A stretch of DNA of 64,000 nucleotides from Torreya grandis (Eukaryota; Streptophyta; Pinopsida; Cupressales; Taxaceae): contig JARHVA010004229.1 in assembly GCA_037957365.1 (NCBI GenBank), forward strand, positions 199,501 through 263,500, in the 5' to 3' direction. The notes beneath the pieces were generated by a model, which was not told the DNA's origin, searched no databases, and saw only the letters and a list, made by a program, of their open reading frames with translations. The position numbers and the translations under genes are program-made. Below are positions 1 through 11,457 of the stretch, one piece after another. Positions within the stretch are counted from its first letter, which is position 1. Each line of letters opens with the position of its first letter.

Positions 1-52
1 ATGTATGTCTTGAGAGAGAGATGATACTATGATGATTTAGATTTTTTGTGAT

Positions 53-154
<102 letters not shown>

Positions 155-184
155 TATATATATGTATGTATATATATGTATATG

Positions 185-1369
185 AGATGTTTATTTATTT
201 GTGATTTTGAGATGTATTCATTGTGATTGTGATGAGGATATTGACATTAATGATGATGATATAGATGATGATTCTTTAACGCTATGTTAATTTTGATGTT
301 AATACTAATCATGTTAGTTGAGTTAGACTATCCTTTCCCATTTATGTGATGGTAAATGCATAGTTGGTTTATTAGTTTCATCTTAGAATTTTTCCATTTT
401 TTATGATGGTGTATGCTTAAAATGAATAAATTAGTTATGTTAGTTTATTTCAGCATTTTTCCATATTTGTGATGATGTATGTGTAAAACAAACTGATTAG
501 GCTTTGATAGTGTTGGTATGACATTATTCTTCATCTCAATAGAGAGATTAACATGTGATATGGATGGGAAAATAAAGAGGTAGAATGCTCATGCACTAGT
601 AAAGACTATAATCAGAACATAAATAGGCTCGGGAAAATGAGCCTCTTTCATGCCTTATATCTTTGAACCATTGTGTTTATTAGAGAAGCATCATGTTTAC
701 CTTATATTAAGAAAGATTTGTAGTCCCTTAAAAGAGTATGACATAAAAAAAAGGGTAAAATGAGGGAAATTTTTTAGGTAATATAACCTACAATGTGGGG
801 ATGATATGCCCTTTTTGTGGGTGACCCGAGAGTTACTATAGGCAAGTCCATGACTTAAAGATTCTTTTTTTGTGTAAATTGATCAATACAAGATGCCTAC
901 AATGGGATTTTGTATGGGTTAAGGTCATATAAAGCTGATCAATGTGAGAAGCTTTTTTTATTTATATTTCCCTATGAGAATAAAGCTCAACTTAGCTATC
1001 CTGTAAGGGAGTGGTCTAAGCATTCACTTTTAAGTTTAAATAGTTATCCTTTAAGGGAGTAGTATATTGATAGTATAAAAGGGAAGTTACGTAGATGTTC
1101 TTTAAATCAGTAGTCTATGTTGAGAAGCATGACCTAAGATTTTATAACTTGTCACATATCCCATTTTTTTTCTTTTGTTTTATGCTCTTAGTCATGGACA
1201 AGACTATACAGGCTTAGGAGTTTTCCACTTTGAGGGAAACACCATACCACTACATAGGTTACCTAAGTGTATAGGAGTAAGGGTGAAGAGGAAGGGAAAT
1301 TAATATAATAAGGATGCTCAAGGGATGAGCTCTAGTTAAACATGAGGTGAAGTGATGCTTGTTAAACAA
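185..1369. other. AT-rich tail downstream of the gypsy pol region
   Basis: No coding frame is recognisable here. In the orientation of the neighbouring minus-strand gypsy element this is the region after integrase, where a 3' untranslated stretch and the 3' LTR should lie. I searched by eye for the ends of the 5' LTR copy (10872-12336) and found no match, so the 3' LTR is either left of the window or too diverged. A pyrimidine-rich stretch at about 1158-1183 reads as a purine tract on the minus strand and could be a polypurine tract, but nothing beside it resembles the LTR start. Confidence 0.5.
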
Positions 1370-2640
1370 AAGAATGGTCGTAAGTGTAAGGCATTTAAAG
1401 GTTTGGGTTCTAGCCTTCCTTTAAGAGAAGACAAGTGATAAGTTCATGAGCCATAATTGTGAGTTATGATATAAGGTCCAAGCCAATTAGGAGTAAAATT
1501 ACCCTATTTTCTATTCTCTATGTTCATCACATGTTGATTTTCTTTTAAGATGATATCTCCTATATTGAAATCTTACTCTTTGAGGTTTTTGTTATAAGTG
1601 CATTTGATATGTTCTTGATATATTTTGAGGTGGTTAAGGGCTATGAGATGGTGCTCATCGAGTAGTTCATGTTGAGCCAATTGTTCTTGGTGAAATTCAT
1701 TATTAGTATGTCTTGTAGAGAAATGCAAAGAGAAGGAATCTAGACTTCAAGAGGCAAAAAAACCTCCATCCCATATACGAAGGAAAAAGGTGTAGCACTT
1801 GTATGGGTTTGAATGCTAGTGTGTAAGCCCAAAATCAAAAGGAATGTGTGTGTGTCAATCCTTGCTCATATCATTGACTACCTTTATGATAATTTTGGTC
1901 AATGTTTTGTTAGAAGCCTCTGCTTGTCTATTTACTTTTGGATAGTATAATGATGAGAAGCTTAATTTGATTCTAAATGTATCACAAAGACTTTGAATAG
2001 TCTTATTTTTGAATGATTTGCCATTATCTATTACAATTTTATGAGGGACACAAAAATGATAGATGATGTGATGGTTGATGAAGTCAAAAATTTTATCAAC
2101 TTTAGTGGAAATGAGATGGATGGCCTCAACCCACTTGGTGATGTATATAGTGGTAGTAATGATAGAATGATGATGGAGGGATAAATGAGGGTTAATCTCC
2201 CTGATTAGATATAAGCCCCATTGGGAGAAGGGCCAAAAATCTTTGGTGAATTGTAATGCATGACTTAGAATGTGAAGGAGGTTAGCATATTATTGACATT
2301 TGACACAACACTGAACATAATCAACATAGTCTTAATGAATTGTGGGTCAATAATAGCCAAGTCAAAGGATATGCTTGGCAACTACATGACCATTGAAGTT
2401 CCCACCACAAATCCCATCATGGACTTATTTAATGGTTAATGGAGTCTTGGTACTAGTGAGGCATCTAAATAAAAGACCATCAAAAACTCACTTGTAGAGA
2501 AGTGCCCATAGTGTAGTGTAATGAGAGGTACATTTTATGAAGGACCATCTCCTATTATTGGAGAGATAAAAAAAGTTAATAGAGAAGGAAAGATAATTCA
2601 TGAGTTACTTCTACCATAAGTCATTTGGGTTGGATGTTAC
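1370..2640 (-). pseudogene. Gypsy integrase (decayed)
   Basis: Integrase inserts the retrotransposon cDNA into host DNA. The HHCC zinc-finger zone reads near 2290-2380, with a C-x-K-C motif preserved and the typical YYWP Trp replaced by a TGA stop. The catalytic core follows at about 2000-2180: a TKWVEA motif, then VPHKIVIDNGKSF, which matches the family's VPxxIVxDNGxxF containing the second catalytic Asp. The C-terminal part at 1430-1600 has the GDIILKEN and TPNWLGPY motifs typical of plant gypsy integrases. The frame ends in YHLSSLKGRLEP near 1385-1440. Several in-frame stops and at least one frame change break it. It sits directly after the second RNase H, as expected. Confidence 0.88.
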
Positions 2641-2880
2641 ATTTTTGATAAAGAGGATGTTATCTAATACATAGGATGGTAATGTTAAGTGATCCATAGT
2701 GACATATATTCTTAAGGAAGAGGATGAAGAGGGTATGTGTGAAGTAATTAAAGCCATCGTGTTAAAAAACTTATTTATATATCAAGGAATACTTAGTAAG
2801 AGATAAGAGTCAAAATATCCCAACAACATATCTACATGATGTTTATATAGCTAGAATTTTTTTTTGGCATAGGTAGGAAC

Positions 2881-3150
2881 CATTAACCTAGTTAACCACT
2901 AGTTGAGAATCACCAAGAATGGTTATTGATTTAATACCCAGGAAGAGAGTTGTTTGAAGTCCTAAAATAAAAGCCTCATATTTATCCATATTGTTAGTAC
3001 ATTTAAAATCTATTTTAAATGACAAAGGTATAGCTTCACCATCTAGAGGAATAAGAATGACCCCCACACCCCTACCATATTGACATTTAGATCTATTGAA
3101 GAATATCATCATTTGATAGGATATGTCATTGATGGAGAGCATTGTGATGG
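2881..3150 (-). pseudogene. Second (archaeal-type) RNase H of Tat element
   Basis: About 84 codons stay open here. They read as an RNase H core: the FFNRSKCQYGRGVGVILIP stretch matches the family's first strand (FDGSxxxxGAGxGVVLISP), followed by TNNMDKYEAFILGL (family TNNxAEYEALxxGL, with the catalytic Glu) and GDSQLVVN (with a catalytic Asp). The first catalytic Asp, in the expected FFDG, is Asn here, which would disable the enzyme. This domain lies between the usual RNase H (3190-3640) and integrase, a placement diagnostic of the Tat lineage, where it is thought to have been acquired in addition to the ancestral domain. The start Met is incidental; the domain was part of a polyprotein. Confidence 0.9.
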
Positions 3151-3189
3151 ATTCATCAGGGAATTTAAGGTTTGAAGGTTGATTATCAG

Positions 3190-3640
3190 GTAAACGGTTA
3201 GTAGCTAATTGGTTAATGATTATTCACCCCTTAATAGAATTTTTTTGAATGAATTCTAAGTCAAATTTGGCAAGATGCATGAGCCACCAAGCTATACGTT
3301 AGTTGTGATATGGTTTGGAATGCATGTATTTAAGGGGATCAATATTGGTGACCACATAGGTTTTGTGATTTAGGAGATAATGGTGAAGCTTGGAGGTATA
3401 AAAGACCAATGCAAGGAAATTGTTTTGGTATCGGTATATCAAGTCTGATAATCAATAAGTGTGTGGCTTATGTAGTAAACCACTTGCTCTTGATGTTGGT
3501 CATATCAATGTGCAATCATAGCACCTAGAGAATGGTATATTGTGGAGATGTATAGGTAGAAATGCTAATTATACTTAGGTGGAATAATAACTGGTGGGGA
3601 ATGGAGATATTGTTTAAGTTCATCAAAAGCTTCATGGCAA
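3190..3640 (-). pseudogene. Gypsy RNase H (decayed)
   Basis: The normal Ty3/gypsy RNase H, which degrades the RNA strand of the RNA-DNA hybrid during reverse transcription. A clear stretch at about 3220-3400 reads as Y-T-S-K-L-H-H-Y-L-L-N-H, then DPLKYMHSKPYHN and RIAWWLMHLAKFDLEFIQ. These match the conserved KLRHYLLxH, DPLKYLLxKP and RxARWxxxLxEFDIEF blocks. Stops replace residues after the PYHN and IKG blocks. The remainder towards 3640 is more eroded. It continues the frame order from the reverse transcriptase upstream. Confidence 0.85.
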
Positions 3641-3699
3641 CATATATTCCAATGGAAGGAGACATATTTTTTGAGGAGATGGTAAAAGGGTTGTCAATG

Positions 3700-4570
3700 A
3701 TTTAACAACTATGAGATGAATCAATGGATTAATTGAAGTTTACCTTGTAGGCTATAGAGTTTTTTTATATTAGTAGGTGGAGGCATCTCTAGGATTTCTC
3801 TAACCTTAGCAAGATCAACTTCAATACCATAGAGAGAAATGATAAAACCTAAAAGTTTACTAGAAAGAACTCTAAAGACACATTTCTTTGGGTTTAGTCA
3901 AATGTTATATTGGAGGAGATGACTATATATGGTTTTAAGAATTATCAAGTGGTCTTAACAAAGTTTAGACTTGCTGAGTAAGTCATCTATGTAATCTTCC
4001 ATGATTTTTTATAGGAGATAATGAAAGATGTAGGTCATAACCTGTTGGTAGGTCAAACCAGCATTATTCAGGCCAAAAGGCATGACTTGATAGCAAAACA
4101 TCCTCTATGGGGTAATGAAGGTTATCTTATGTTGATCCTCAGGAGTGACCAAGATTTGATTATATCAAGAGAACCCATAGATAAGTGATAGCATCTCATG
4201 CCTAGTAGTTAGATCAATAAGTTGGTCAATACTTGGCAATGGGAAGTCATATTTTTAAAAATTGAGGTTTAAATTAGGATATTCAATGCAAATGTGGATT
4301 CCCCTAGTCACTTTTATGATAGAAACAATATTGGAAATACATTATGAGTAGTTGATGGGTTGGATAAAGTTGACAAAAATGAGGCATTAGAGCTCTTCTT
4401 TGATAAGGAGAGAAATACGAGGATGTATCTTGTAAAGCTTCTGCTTATCAAGTTTACCATCTCAATTGGTGAAAATGTTATGGGTGATGATAGAGGGGTC
4501 AATACCAGGCATGTCATTATAAGACCAAGTGAAGTCTTTGTATGGTTATTAAGAAATGTGGCATAATCAA
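3700..4570 (-). pseudogene. Gypsy reverse transcriptase (decayed)
   Basis: The best preserved domain of the element. The entry stretch at about 4500-4560 has WSYNDMPGIDPSIITHNIF. Then come KLYKIHPRISLLIKEEL, ISNIVSIIKVTRGIHICIEY (family ISNIVPVxKxxGxIRVCVDYRDLN), DFPLPSID, YGFS-YNQI, PFGLNNAGLTYQQVM, and the catalytic YIDDLLSKSK at about 3970-4000. The YIDD box corresponds to the usual YVDD/YIDD, so both active-site Asp codons survive. After it come LNPKKCVFRV and GIEVDLAKVREILEMP. Stops occur at the Trp of the family's TPW motif, after GFS, and at several other points. The frame is mostly continuous, so this is a point-mutated copy rather than a rearranged one. Confidence 0.93.
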
Positions 4571-4989
4571 CTTGTTTAGAGGAATACAAAGATTGGCCAA
4601 TCTTGAGGATATGAGGGTTATCATGAGAGGGTAGATTGATGTCAATGGTTGATTAATTTAACATATCTTTTGTTTTGGATGGGAGATACCATTGGATATA
4701 AGAATTATCCACACCCATGTAGGTGAGAATTGCATCATCATCCTAACATTGAATAGTGTTAATAGTGGGAGAGTCTTCATCAATTATTTTAGGATGAACA
4801 AGAGGAAGGGAACTTATTTTCTTACCCAAGTGATAGGTGAGAGGCCACAAATGGATGGAATTTATTGAAAAAAAATTTAGGAGGTATAGATACCTATAAT
4901 TCAGTAGGTGATGGTGGAGAAGAAAGGGGAGAAGGAGAGACTAGTTCTTTAATAATTAGTACATGGGAAGTTTTAATGAGTTTAGTTTA

Positions 4990-5110
4990 TTTGTCATATC
5001 CCACTCCATGACTCTTTTTAGCATTTTAAATGTTTTGGATAGTGGGATATTTAATAGGCATATGGACACCTTGTTTTTAATGACCTAAACTAAATCCTTT
5101 CCATGCACAC
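4990..5110 (-). other. G-patch-like motif between protease and reverse transcriptase
   Basis: A short Gly-rich block reads KGFSLGH, stop, KQGV. It resembles the GxGLGxxxQG motif found between protease and reverse transcriptase in many plant Tat-type elements. The surrounding 4570-5640 stretch keeps scattered coding character but no further motif I can name. Confidence 0.4.
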
Positions 5111-5644
5111 CTATAGAGATAGGTGTGAGAAAATCTAGGGTTACTCAGGAAAGAGAAGTCACAGGTAAATGGTTATGGTGAAGAAGATCGATTGCTAATA
5201 ATGGGAACTTGATCAATTCACCTATACTTGAAAATACTTCAAATATTAGTGTGGCCATAAGGGATGACCATCCCAATGTAAGGATCATAATTTGGGTGCA
5301 TGTAAGGCTGTCTATACTATTATAGAATATAGAACATGTCGAGTATCAACAAATGATATTCAATGAGTGACAAACATTGAAAAGTGTCCTCCATGGGATC
5401 TTTCTCAAGAATTTGTGTTATTGGTATCTATGTAGCTAAGGGAGAAGATCTTGTAGAAGCTTCAAAAGTATCGTGCATCGAAGATGATGTTTTTAATGGA
5501 ATGATAACATCATTGGAATTATAATTCATGTTTCATGTTTTAAATAGAGGTGGGTTAGTAGGTAAAACATGTACTTATCTATCATGTTTAAACTTGACAC
5601 AATGGTGCAAAGTTGAGGGTACACATGTCATAGCATGTATCAAA

Positions 5645-5965
5645 GGTCATCTAAGCAACATGTTATATTGAAACTATCCTTCCAAAACATAGAAGAACTC
5701 AAGAATAGTGTGGGGACCTACTTGGATATGTAAGACAATAGTTCCCACTATAGTAGCTATGGTATTGTTAAAGGAGGAGAGTACTGTGTCAGTTTGAGAC
5801 ATGAAATTATCTAAAAGGGCTAGTTATTTATAGGCATGGGTGGAAAATAATATTAATAATAGTTCCCACATCGATCATGACTCTCTTAACATGAGTTTGA
5901 TCAATATATGTGGTAATAAAAAGGGTGGAATCTTGATCTTTAGGGTGTTAAAGTGGAATTTTTAA
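5645..5965 (-). pseudogene. Gypsy aspartic protease (decayed)
   Basis: The retroviral-type protease that cuts the polyprotein. The stretch VKRVMIDVGTIINII at about 5850-5890 aligns with the family block VxRVLVDxGSSxNII. The catalytic Asp is kept, but the residue after it is Val where the family has Gly or Ser. About 200 bases further on is HIQVGPHTILEFFYVLEG, stop, FQYNMLL, matching the conserved VGP..xxxxFxVVExxxxYNxLLGRPW end of the domain. The upstream approach (LFITTYIDQTHVKR) is also typical. In-frame stops are present. Confidence 0.85.
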
Positions 5966-8079
5966 ATCATTGAAAGAAATTAGGGAGATGGAATTAAGTG
6001 AGCCAAGCAAAGCTTTAAGAGGTTAGGGATCATCTAATTGTACCTTAATCATTTGCAAGGCACTAATCAAAGCTTGATAATGTTGGGATGAGTTTTATAT
6101 TAACTCATACAAAAACATTTTCATAGGATTTTGATGAAGTTGTTTCACCATTGAGATTTGAAAAACATCCAAAGATGTTGATTTAGGAATGCCCAAGATG
6201 TAAATATTAGGATTAGGAGGAGTGTCTTTAGTGAAGGGATGAGCCCAAAAATCAATGATCTTTTCCTTAGCTTTATCTTTTTGGTTTTATGACCGTGTGG
6301 CCATATTAACTATGTTGATCTAAAATGTAGGTGAAGGAGGTGGTAAAGGGGTTATGACCACATCTTTGGGTTTAAATTTAGGTGGAATATTAGGAGGAAC
6401 TATGAATACCAAAGGTGGAATAAAAATAAGGTTAATAAGAGTATTATTGAAGAGAGTATCGACATCAAAGTGTTATCGAATGATTATTGTGAGGGCTTTA
6501 CAACTCTCAGTATCATGTCTAGGTGAAAGATGATATAAACACACTTGTGTATCATTAAACTAGGATGGATTCATTCCAAAAGGAATATAAGGCTTAATGG
6601 GAGGAAGATTTATTATGAAATATTGAAATTAATGACATAGGAAAAAGCTTTAAGATCTTATAAGTGGGCTCACACTTGTTGTGCTAATACGAGTGGACAC
6701 CTTCTTATGTTTTGGTGTTGAAAAGGTAATTTTACATGGTGCTTTATTTGGTGATAGTGGAGTTACATGTTTTTATATCACTTTCTTAGTGTCAAATGTG
6801 AAAGGCCTACCAGATGCAAAGGCAAGGGTGGAGGTAACTTAACCTTTTGTTTATCTTAGGTTGGCAATATTCTAACTAAAGTAGAGGTGTGTGGTCCCAA
6901 AATAGATGGAAAAGTTGAGGGTTGAAGAAGGGATCAACAATATCTAGGAAGCTTATCATTTTTATATAATTTAGGCTATAAAAATCCATTTTGTGTTTGA
7001 GGAGTTAAATCTAATTTCACCTACGTATGAATTAAATTAGAGATGGGGCATACACCTAAGGGCTTGATTTGCTATAATGTGGTATATTCCTCCTATGAAG
7101 GTGAGGGTTTTGACATAGATGGTTGAACTTCAGGTGGTTTTTATGAAGAAGCTATATATTTATCAAATACCTTGGGGTAAAGGGTAGTGAGAAGGTTGGT
7201 GGTAAAGGTTGACATTCATTGTGTTAGATAAGGAGTTTTAAGTTGGCCCCAAAATGATGCATGATCTAGATTTGTGGATTCAAGAAATTCTAGACTTTTC
7301 ACCAAACATGAGAAGGGTTTAGATGAATATGATGTAGGAATTATGGTTATGTATTTATAATGTTGAGGTGTTTGGGAAAGAGGGAAATTGTTGGTTTTTA
7401 CTACTTCAGGCCAAGGATGAGAAAGAACCATAATAGGGTCTTCTTCTATAGAGATAGGAAAAGAGACATGGTCTATCATGGGTGGAGGAGAGGTAGGTGA
7501 AGAAGGTTCCTCAAGAGAGTAAAGCATAGGTATTATGGATCCCTTAACATGTGGGTGAGACATAGGTAAAATATGATCCTACATAGGTAAAAGAAGGGGT
7601 AAGAGTGGTACAATTGGAGTAGGCACAATAGGTCTCTCATCTATTGTGGGAGTAGATAATACTAACTCTTCTAATTACAAAGGTGGAGTGGATGGGGTAC
7701 TAATCTATATAGGTGGAGGAGAGATAGGTGAAGAAGGTTCATTAAGATGGTTTAATACAAGAATGATGCTCCCTTCAATATGTGGTTGAGGAATAGGTAG
7801 GGTGTGGTCTTCAAATGGTAAGAGGATAGGTAATATTGGTATAGAAGGAATTGGCATTATAGGCTCTTTAGATGGTAAAAGAAGTGTTAAAGGAGGATCT
7901 TCCTCATGAGGGAGTGGAATGGGTGAAATATGTTCTTTTACTTAAGGATGAATAATGGGTAAAACAAATGCCATTGACTATGGGGGAGTAGTCGATAAAA
8001 TGGGTGTCACTTGTTGAAGGGGAGGTGGAACTAGATGTAAAGGAAAAACCATATTAACCATATGGATATTATGATCACC
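5966..8079 (-). other. Pro-rich linker between gag and protease
   Basis: Just before the protease the frame reads MIKVQLDD and LKALLGSLNSISLISFNDLKIPL, a recognisable Tat-type approach region. The rest is low-complexity on the minus strand, rich in Pro, Ser, Thr and Ile, with the longest open piece at 7216-7563 (115 codons). No catalytic motif is visible. Linkers of this type vary strongly in length between elements, and this one is long. It contains an internal imperfect duplication, listed separately. Confidence 0.5.
7475..7845 (-). repeat. Imperfect ~240-bp duplication in the linker
   Basis: The stretch around 7481-7600 recurs at about 7719-7840. Both have GGTGGAGGAGAG.TAGGTGA, AGAAGGTTC, a GTGTG/GTGGTTGAG block and a following TAGGTAA-type block. 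On the minus strand both encode similar Pro/Ser-rich text. The similarity is patchy, so the duplication predates much of the decay. Confidence 0.55.
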
Positions 8080-9640
8080 TAAGTTAGTTGTGGTCTAAAC
8101 AATATTTTGATTGGGTGAATGGTTAGGAAAAGTGTGTTTGAACACATCCATACTTTTATTTGGGGGTGCATTAGGATTATCCAAGATGAGATCACCTCTA
8201 TCAAGCATGTCTTAAACAATGTTCTTGAGTGTCTTATAGCTATTACAATTGTGGCCTTTAACTCGATAATAACCATAAAACTGATCTTATTTATACCAAG
8301 TTGGGATAGGATGGGAAGGGTTAAACTATATAAGAGATTTAATTTGAGGAAGTGTTATGATACCTTGTTATAATAGTTTTTCCAAAATAGATGTGTATGA
8401 TTCCTCAATGAGGGTGTATTATCTTTGTTCATACCATTGTTGGAATTGCTTGGTCATATTTTTGGAAGTCAAGGAATTTGATTTGTTTATGGTTGTGGAA
8501 GATGCTAAATTAATGACCATCACATTGGTAGAGCCTTTATATTTTTGGTTAGAAGGAAAAGTTTTAGAGGAGCAAAAATCATTTGATTTGGAATTGGGAT
8601 TCTTACTACACAACTTGACTTTGCCTTCATCTATAACATGAATCTTGAGTTTTTGTGCCATTGTAAAATCCTCATCAAATGTGTATAAAGTTTGTACCTA
8701 AAGTGTGGATGAGATATGCTTAGCACATGCCCTTGATAAATCGATAGGAAGCATATTAAGATTGTCCATCAACATCTTAATAAGGTCTAGAGGGGTATTA
8801 GTTTGGGAGATACCTCTAAAATTATAGGTAACTTGATAATAAGTAGAAGGAGTGTATGACATAGCTTTATGAGGTTGTGTTGGGGAAACATAAGGATAAT
8901 GAGTCATAGGCTGGGGTGTAGAAATAAAAGGGGCTTATCTTATTAGGTTAGAGACTATGCTTTGGTTGGTTATTGTTATTACAGGTTGGATTATTGGCAT
9001 GGTTAGACTAGATTAAGGGTGAGCCATAACTAAAGTAATTATAGGTATGAGGGTAGATGGAATGGGTACCATTAAATTATAAAATAGGGTAAGACTTGAC
9101 TAAACTAGTTATGGTTGTGAAAGTATAGAAGTCACACCAGGGTTTTGGTGGGATTGGATAGTTGGTGATGCTAAAATTTGGACATTGTTTATAGTTGGGT
9201 TACTCATTTAAGTGGTGGTTTGGGTAACCATGGGGAAAATAGTGGAGGCAATTGAAATTTAAGTTGTCTCCATTAGATAGGTTGGCATACCTAGATTGGT
9301 TCACCTAAATAATTATGGGTTCATCTCATAACAAGGTAATGACAAAGGGCTACCACATTGCAATCAATAAATTTAGCAAAATCTTGACCTCCCCTAAGCA
9401 CAATGGGAATTTGGTTAGTGTTGGTAGAATGCTCTGTATCTAAAGTATGCTCCATGATAGAATCAAAAGTGAGAGGGGAAGTTGGAAGTGGTTTCTAGCT
9501 TGCATAATTGACAAGAATTTTGGCTTGAGTTCACATCAATACCATGCAAGAGGAACTATAAATAGTCTTATTACCTTGTATTAGTGACATAATAAGAAAA
9601 AACTAGATTTGAGTGTAGGTAAGTGGGTTATTTTAACATG
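8080..9640 (-). pseudogene. Gypsy Tat-type gag (decayed)
   Basis: Gag forms the virus-like particle. The C-terminal part is clear: at about 8170-8330 the frame reads DQFYGYYRVKGHNCNSYKTL followed by KNIV-stop-DMLDRGDLILDNP, the equivalent of the family's FCxYHRxxGHxTxxCxxL zinc-knuckle block. The family's Cys positions are Tyr here, consistent with G-to-A changes, so the knuckle is lost. Open pieces at 8419-8661 and 8698-8907 hold AQKLKIHVIDEGKVKL and a Pro/Tyr-rich segment. Further upstream, near 9340-9480, the frame reads LPTSPLTFDSIMEHTL and IPIVLRGGQDFAKFI. Stops are frequent. Plus-strand open frames overlapping this region are shadows. Confidence 0.75.
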
Positions 9641-10847
9641 TTATTTTGAGTAGATGAAAATTACACGATCATCAACATTGGTTGCTTGATCGATGTCAAT
9701 ATATGTTTTTTATTGACATCAATGGATTAACTGTTGTCATTAGGTCAAATCTATTGATGTCGATATAGTTAACCAATGTCAATCACTATCATATCCTGGG
9801 AGATAGAAAATATGATGTTTTAGAAAACCAAAATTTGAAACTAGGTAAAATAGTGGATGTAAGAGGTTTATGTAAGAAGGAAGAACACTAAAAAAACTTG
9901 AGATAATAAGTTATAAAAATAAAGTATTGTAAATAGTATTGATTTTATTAATTAATAGGAAAACATCCTAACCAACTCCAATATATATAAGGCAATAGAA
10001 AATTAAAAAAAAGAACATACAACTAAGAACTATTAAGTCTTATTGATTGATTTTTAGCCTTGTGTTGGCTTATGCCTTAATCAGATAGTAAAAAGAGAAT
10101 TTGGTTATCAAAGGTACTAGAAAGGAATCTAGAGACATTTCCAAGTTAGTTTTAGTGCTCCAGAGGAAATCCATGTTTGAATAGGTATGTGGCTTATTAT
10201 AGGAGCTTGCTCTCTGCACTTCACAGACCTAGAGCCAAACCAGGTCACTTAACCAAAATATACTGTCTATCTAGAGTTTATACTCCACCAGAGAATGGAG
10301 TGGGTTCTCCCCTTGGTGGTGAAATCCAAGTAGGGTAGGCAGGTCGGGTAAGGTGATCCACTAGGTGATGAAATCTTGATGGGCCTTTTCTCAAGTGGGT
10401 TTAATTTTTTTTTTGTGAATGTAATTTGGTTATGTAACATAGGTGCACTACAATTTATTCAAAATGCTTGTAATTAACTAGGTGAATTAATATGCATCAA
10501 GCAAATAATGAAATATAGTAAGTTTTAAACCCAAATATGAAATGTTTAGATTTGAATGCAAACAAAGATGAAAATAGTAGTAGAGAATGAAATTCACTAT
10601 CCTAATGTGCATGCAAGAATAAGTAAAGAAGATATTCTTTTTAGCTTATGAAAAAAAATGATAAATTGCTTTTAGAGGCAAAGAGAAAAGAAAGAAAATT
10701 TTAGTTTAATGCGTTTAAATACAAAATAAAATGTTGAATTTTTCATTTTAAGAGAAAAGAGAAGAGGAAAGTGCAAGAAATGAATTTTTCACAATAATTC
10801 ACCTATATTAATGTTTAAAACAAGAAATGAACCCAAGGAAAACTCTA
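9641..10847 (-). other. Leader between primer-binding site and gag
   Basis: No coding frame is recognised. Positions 9661-9790 contain degenerate back-and-forth copies of a TTGATGTCAATAT-like word in both orientations. The rest is AT-rich. On the minus strand this is the untranslated leader between the primer-binding site and gag. Confidence 0.5.
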
Positions 10848-10871
10848 CGGTCCCACCGAGTGTGCCAAAAA
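10848..10871 (-). other. Primer-binding site of the gypsy element
   Basis: Read on the minus strand, directly after the LTR end (..GAAACA), the sequence is TTTTTGGCACACTCGGTGGG. Plant Tat and related elements commonly have TTTGGCGACTCCGCTGGGG at this place, the site where a host tRNA 3' end primes minus-strand synthesis. The match to that pattern and its position against the LTR support the call; I have not assigned the tRNA. Confidence 0.6.
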
Positions 10872-11374
10872 TGTTTCACTAAACTTTATCTATTTCAAGT
10901 CTAAAGGAAAAACATAAAATAATGATAGGGATAAGTGATTAGAATGAACCTAGATTGGTTTATGTTCCATATCTAGATGTTTTGAGCACTCCTCTTTGGT
11001 TGGGGAGGACTACCTGTGAGTAAGAAAGAACTACCACAAAATGTTTGTTAGCAGAGAAATGAATGGGCTACCAAGCTACATGCTTGTTCTAGGAAGTGTG
11101 AAACTTCCTTAGAGATGAAAATCCACTTTTGAGAGACAAAAGAGTAATAAATAACTAAAATAGAGGTAAAGTAAATAGAGAGAGAAAGAGAAATAATGTT
11201 ACTATTATTCACAACTTGAGTATAGTATAGAGTGATAAGGTGTAGGTTGTGTATTTTTTTTGTATTTTATAAGTTGTTTGGGTAGGTTTTGGAAAAGTTA
11301 AGGAATCCAAAGTTGCCAACATCAGTAGGGGAGTGACTAATATCAGTTATACTACCATGGACAGTTGGGGAGAG

Positions 11375-11457
<83 letters not shown>

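Noticed and set aside
1158..1183. Purine tract (minus strand) as a polypurine tract with a 3' LTR start
   Set aside because: The adjacent sequence does not match the start of the 5' LTR at 12336, so a 3' LTR border cannot be supported here.
4360..4566. Plus-strand open frame of 68 codons
   Set aside because: It overlaps the minus-strand reverse transcriptase entry region and has no motif of its own.
8119..8641. Plus-strand open frames over 8119-8373 and 8357-8641
   Set aside because: They lie opposite the recognisable minus-strand gag with its zinc-knuckle block, so they are shadows.
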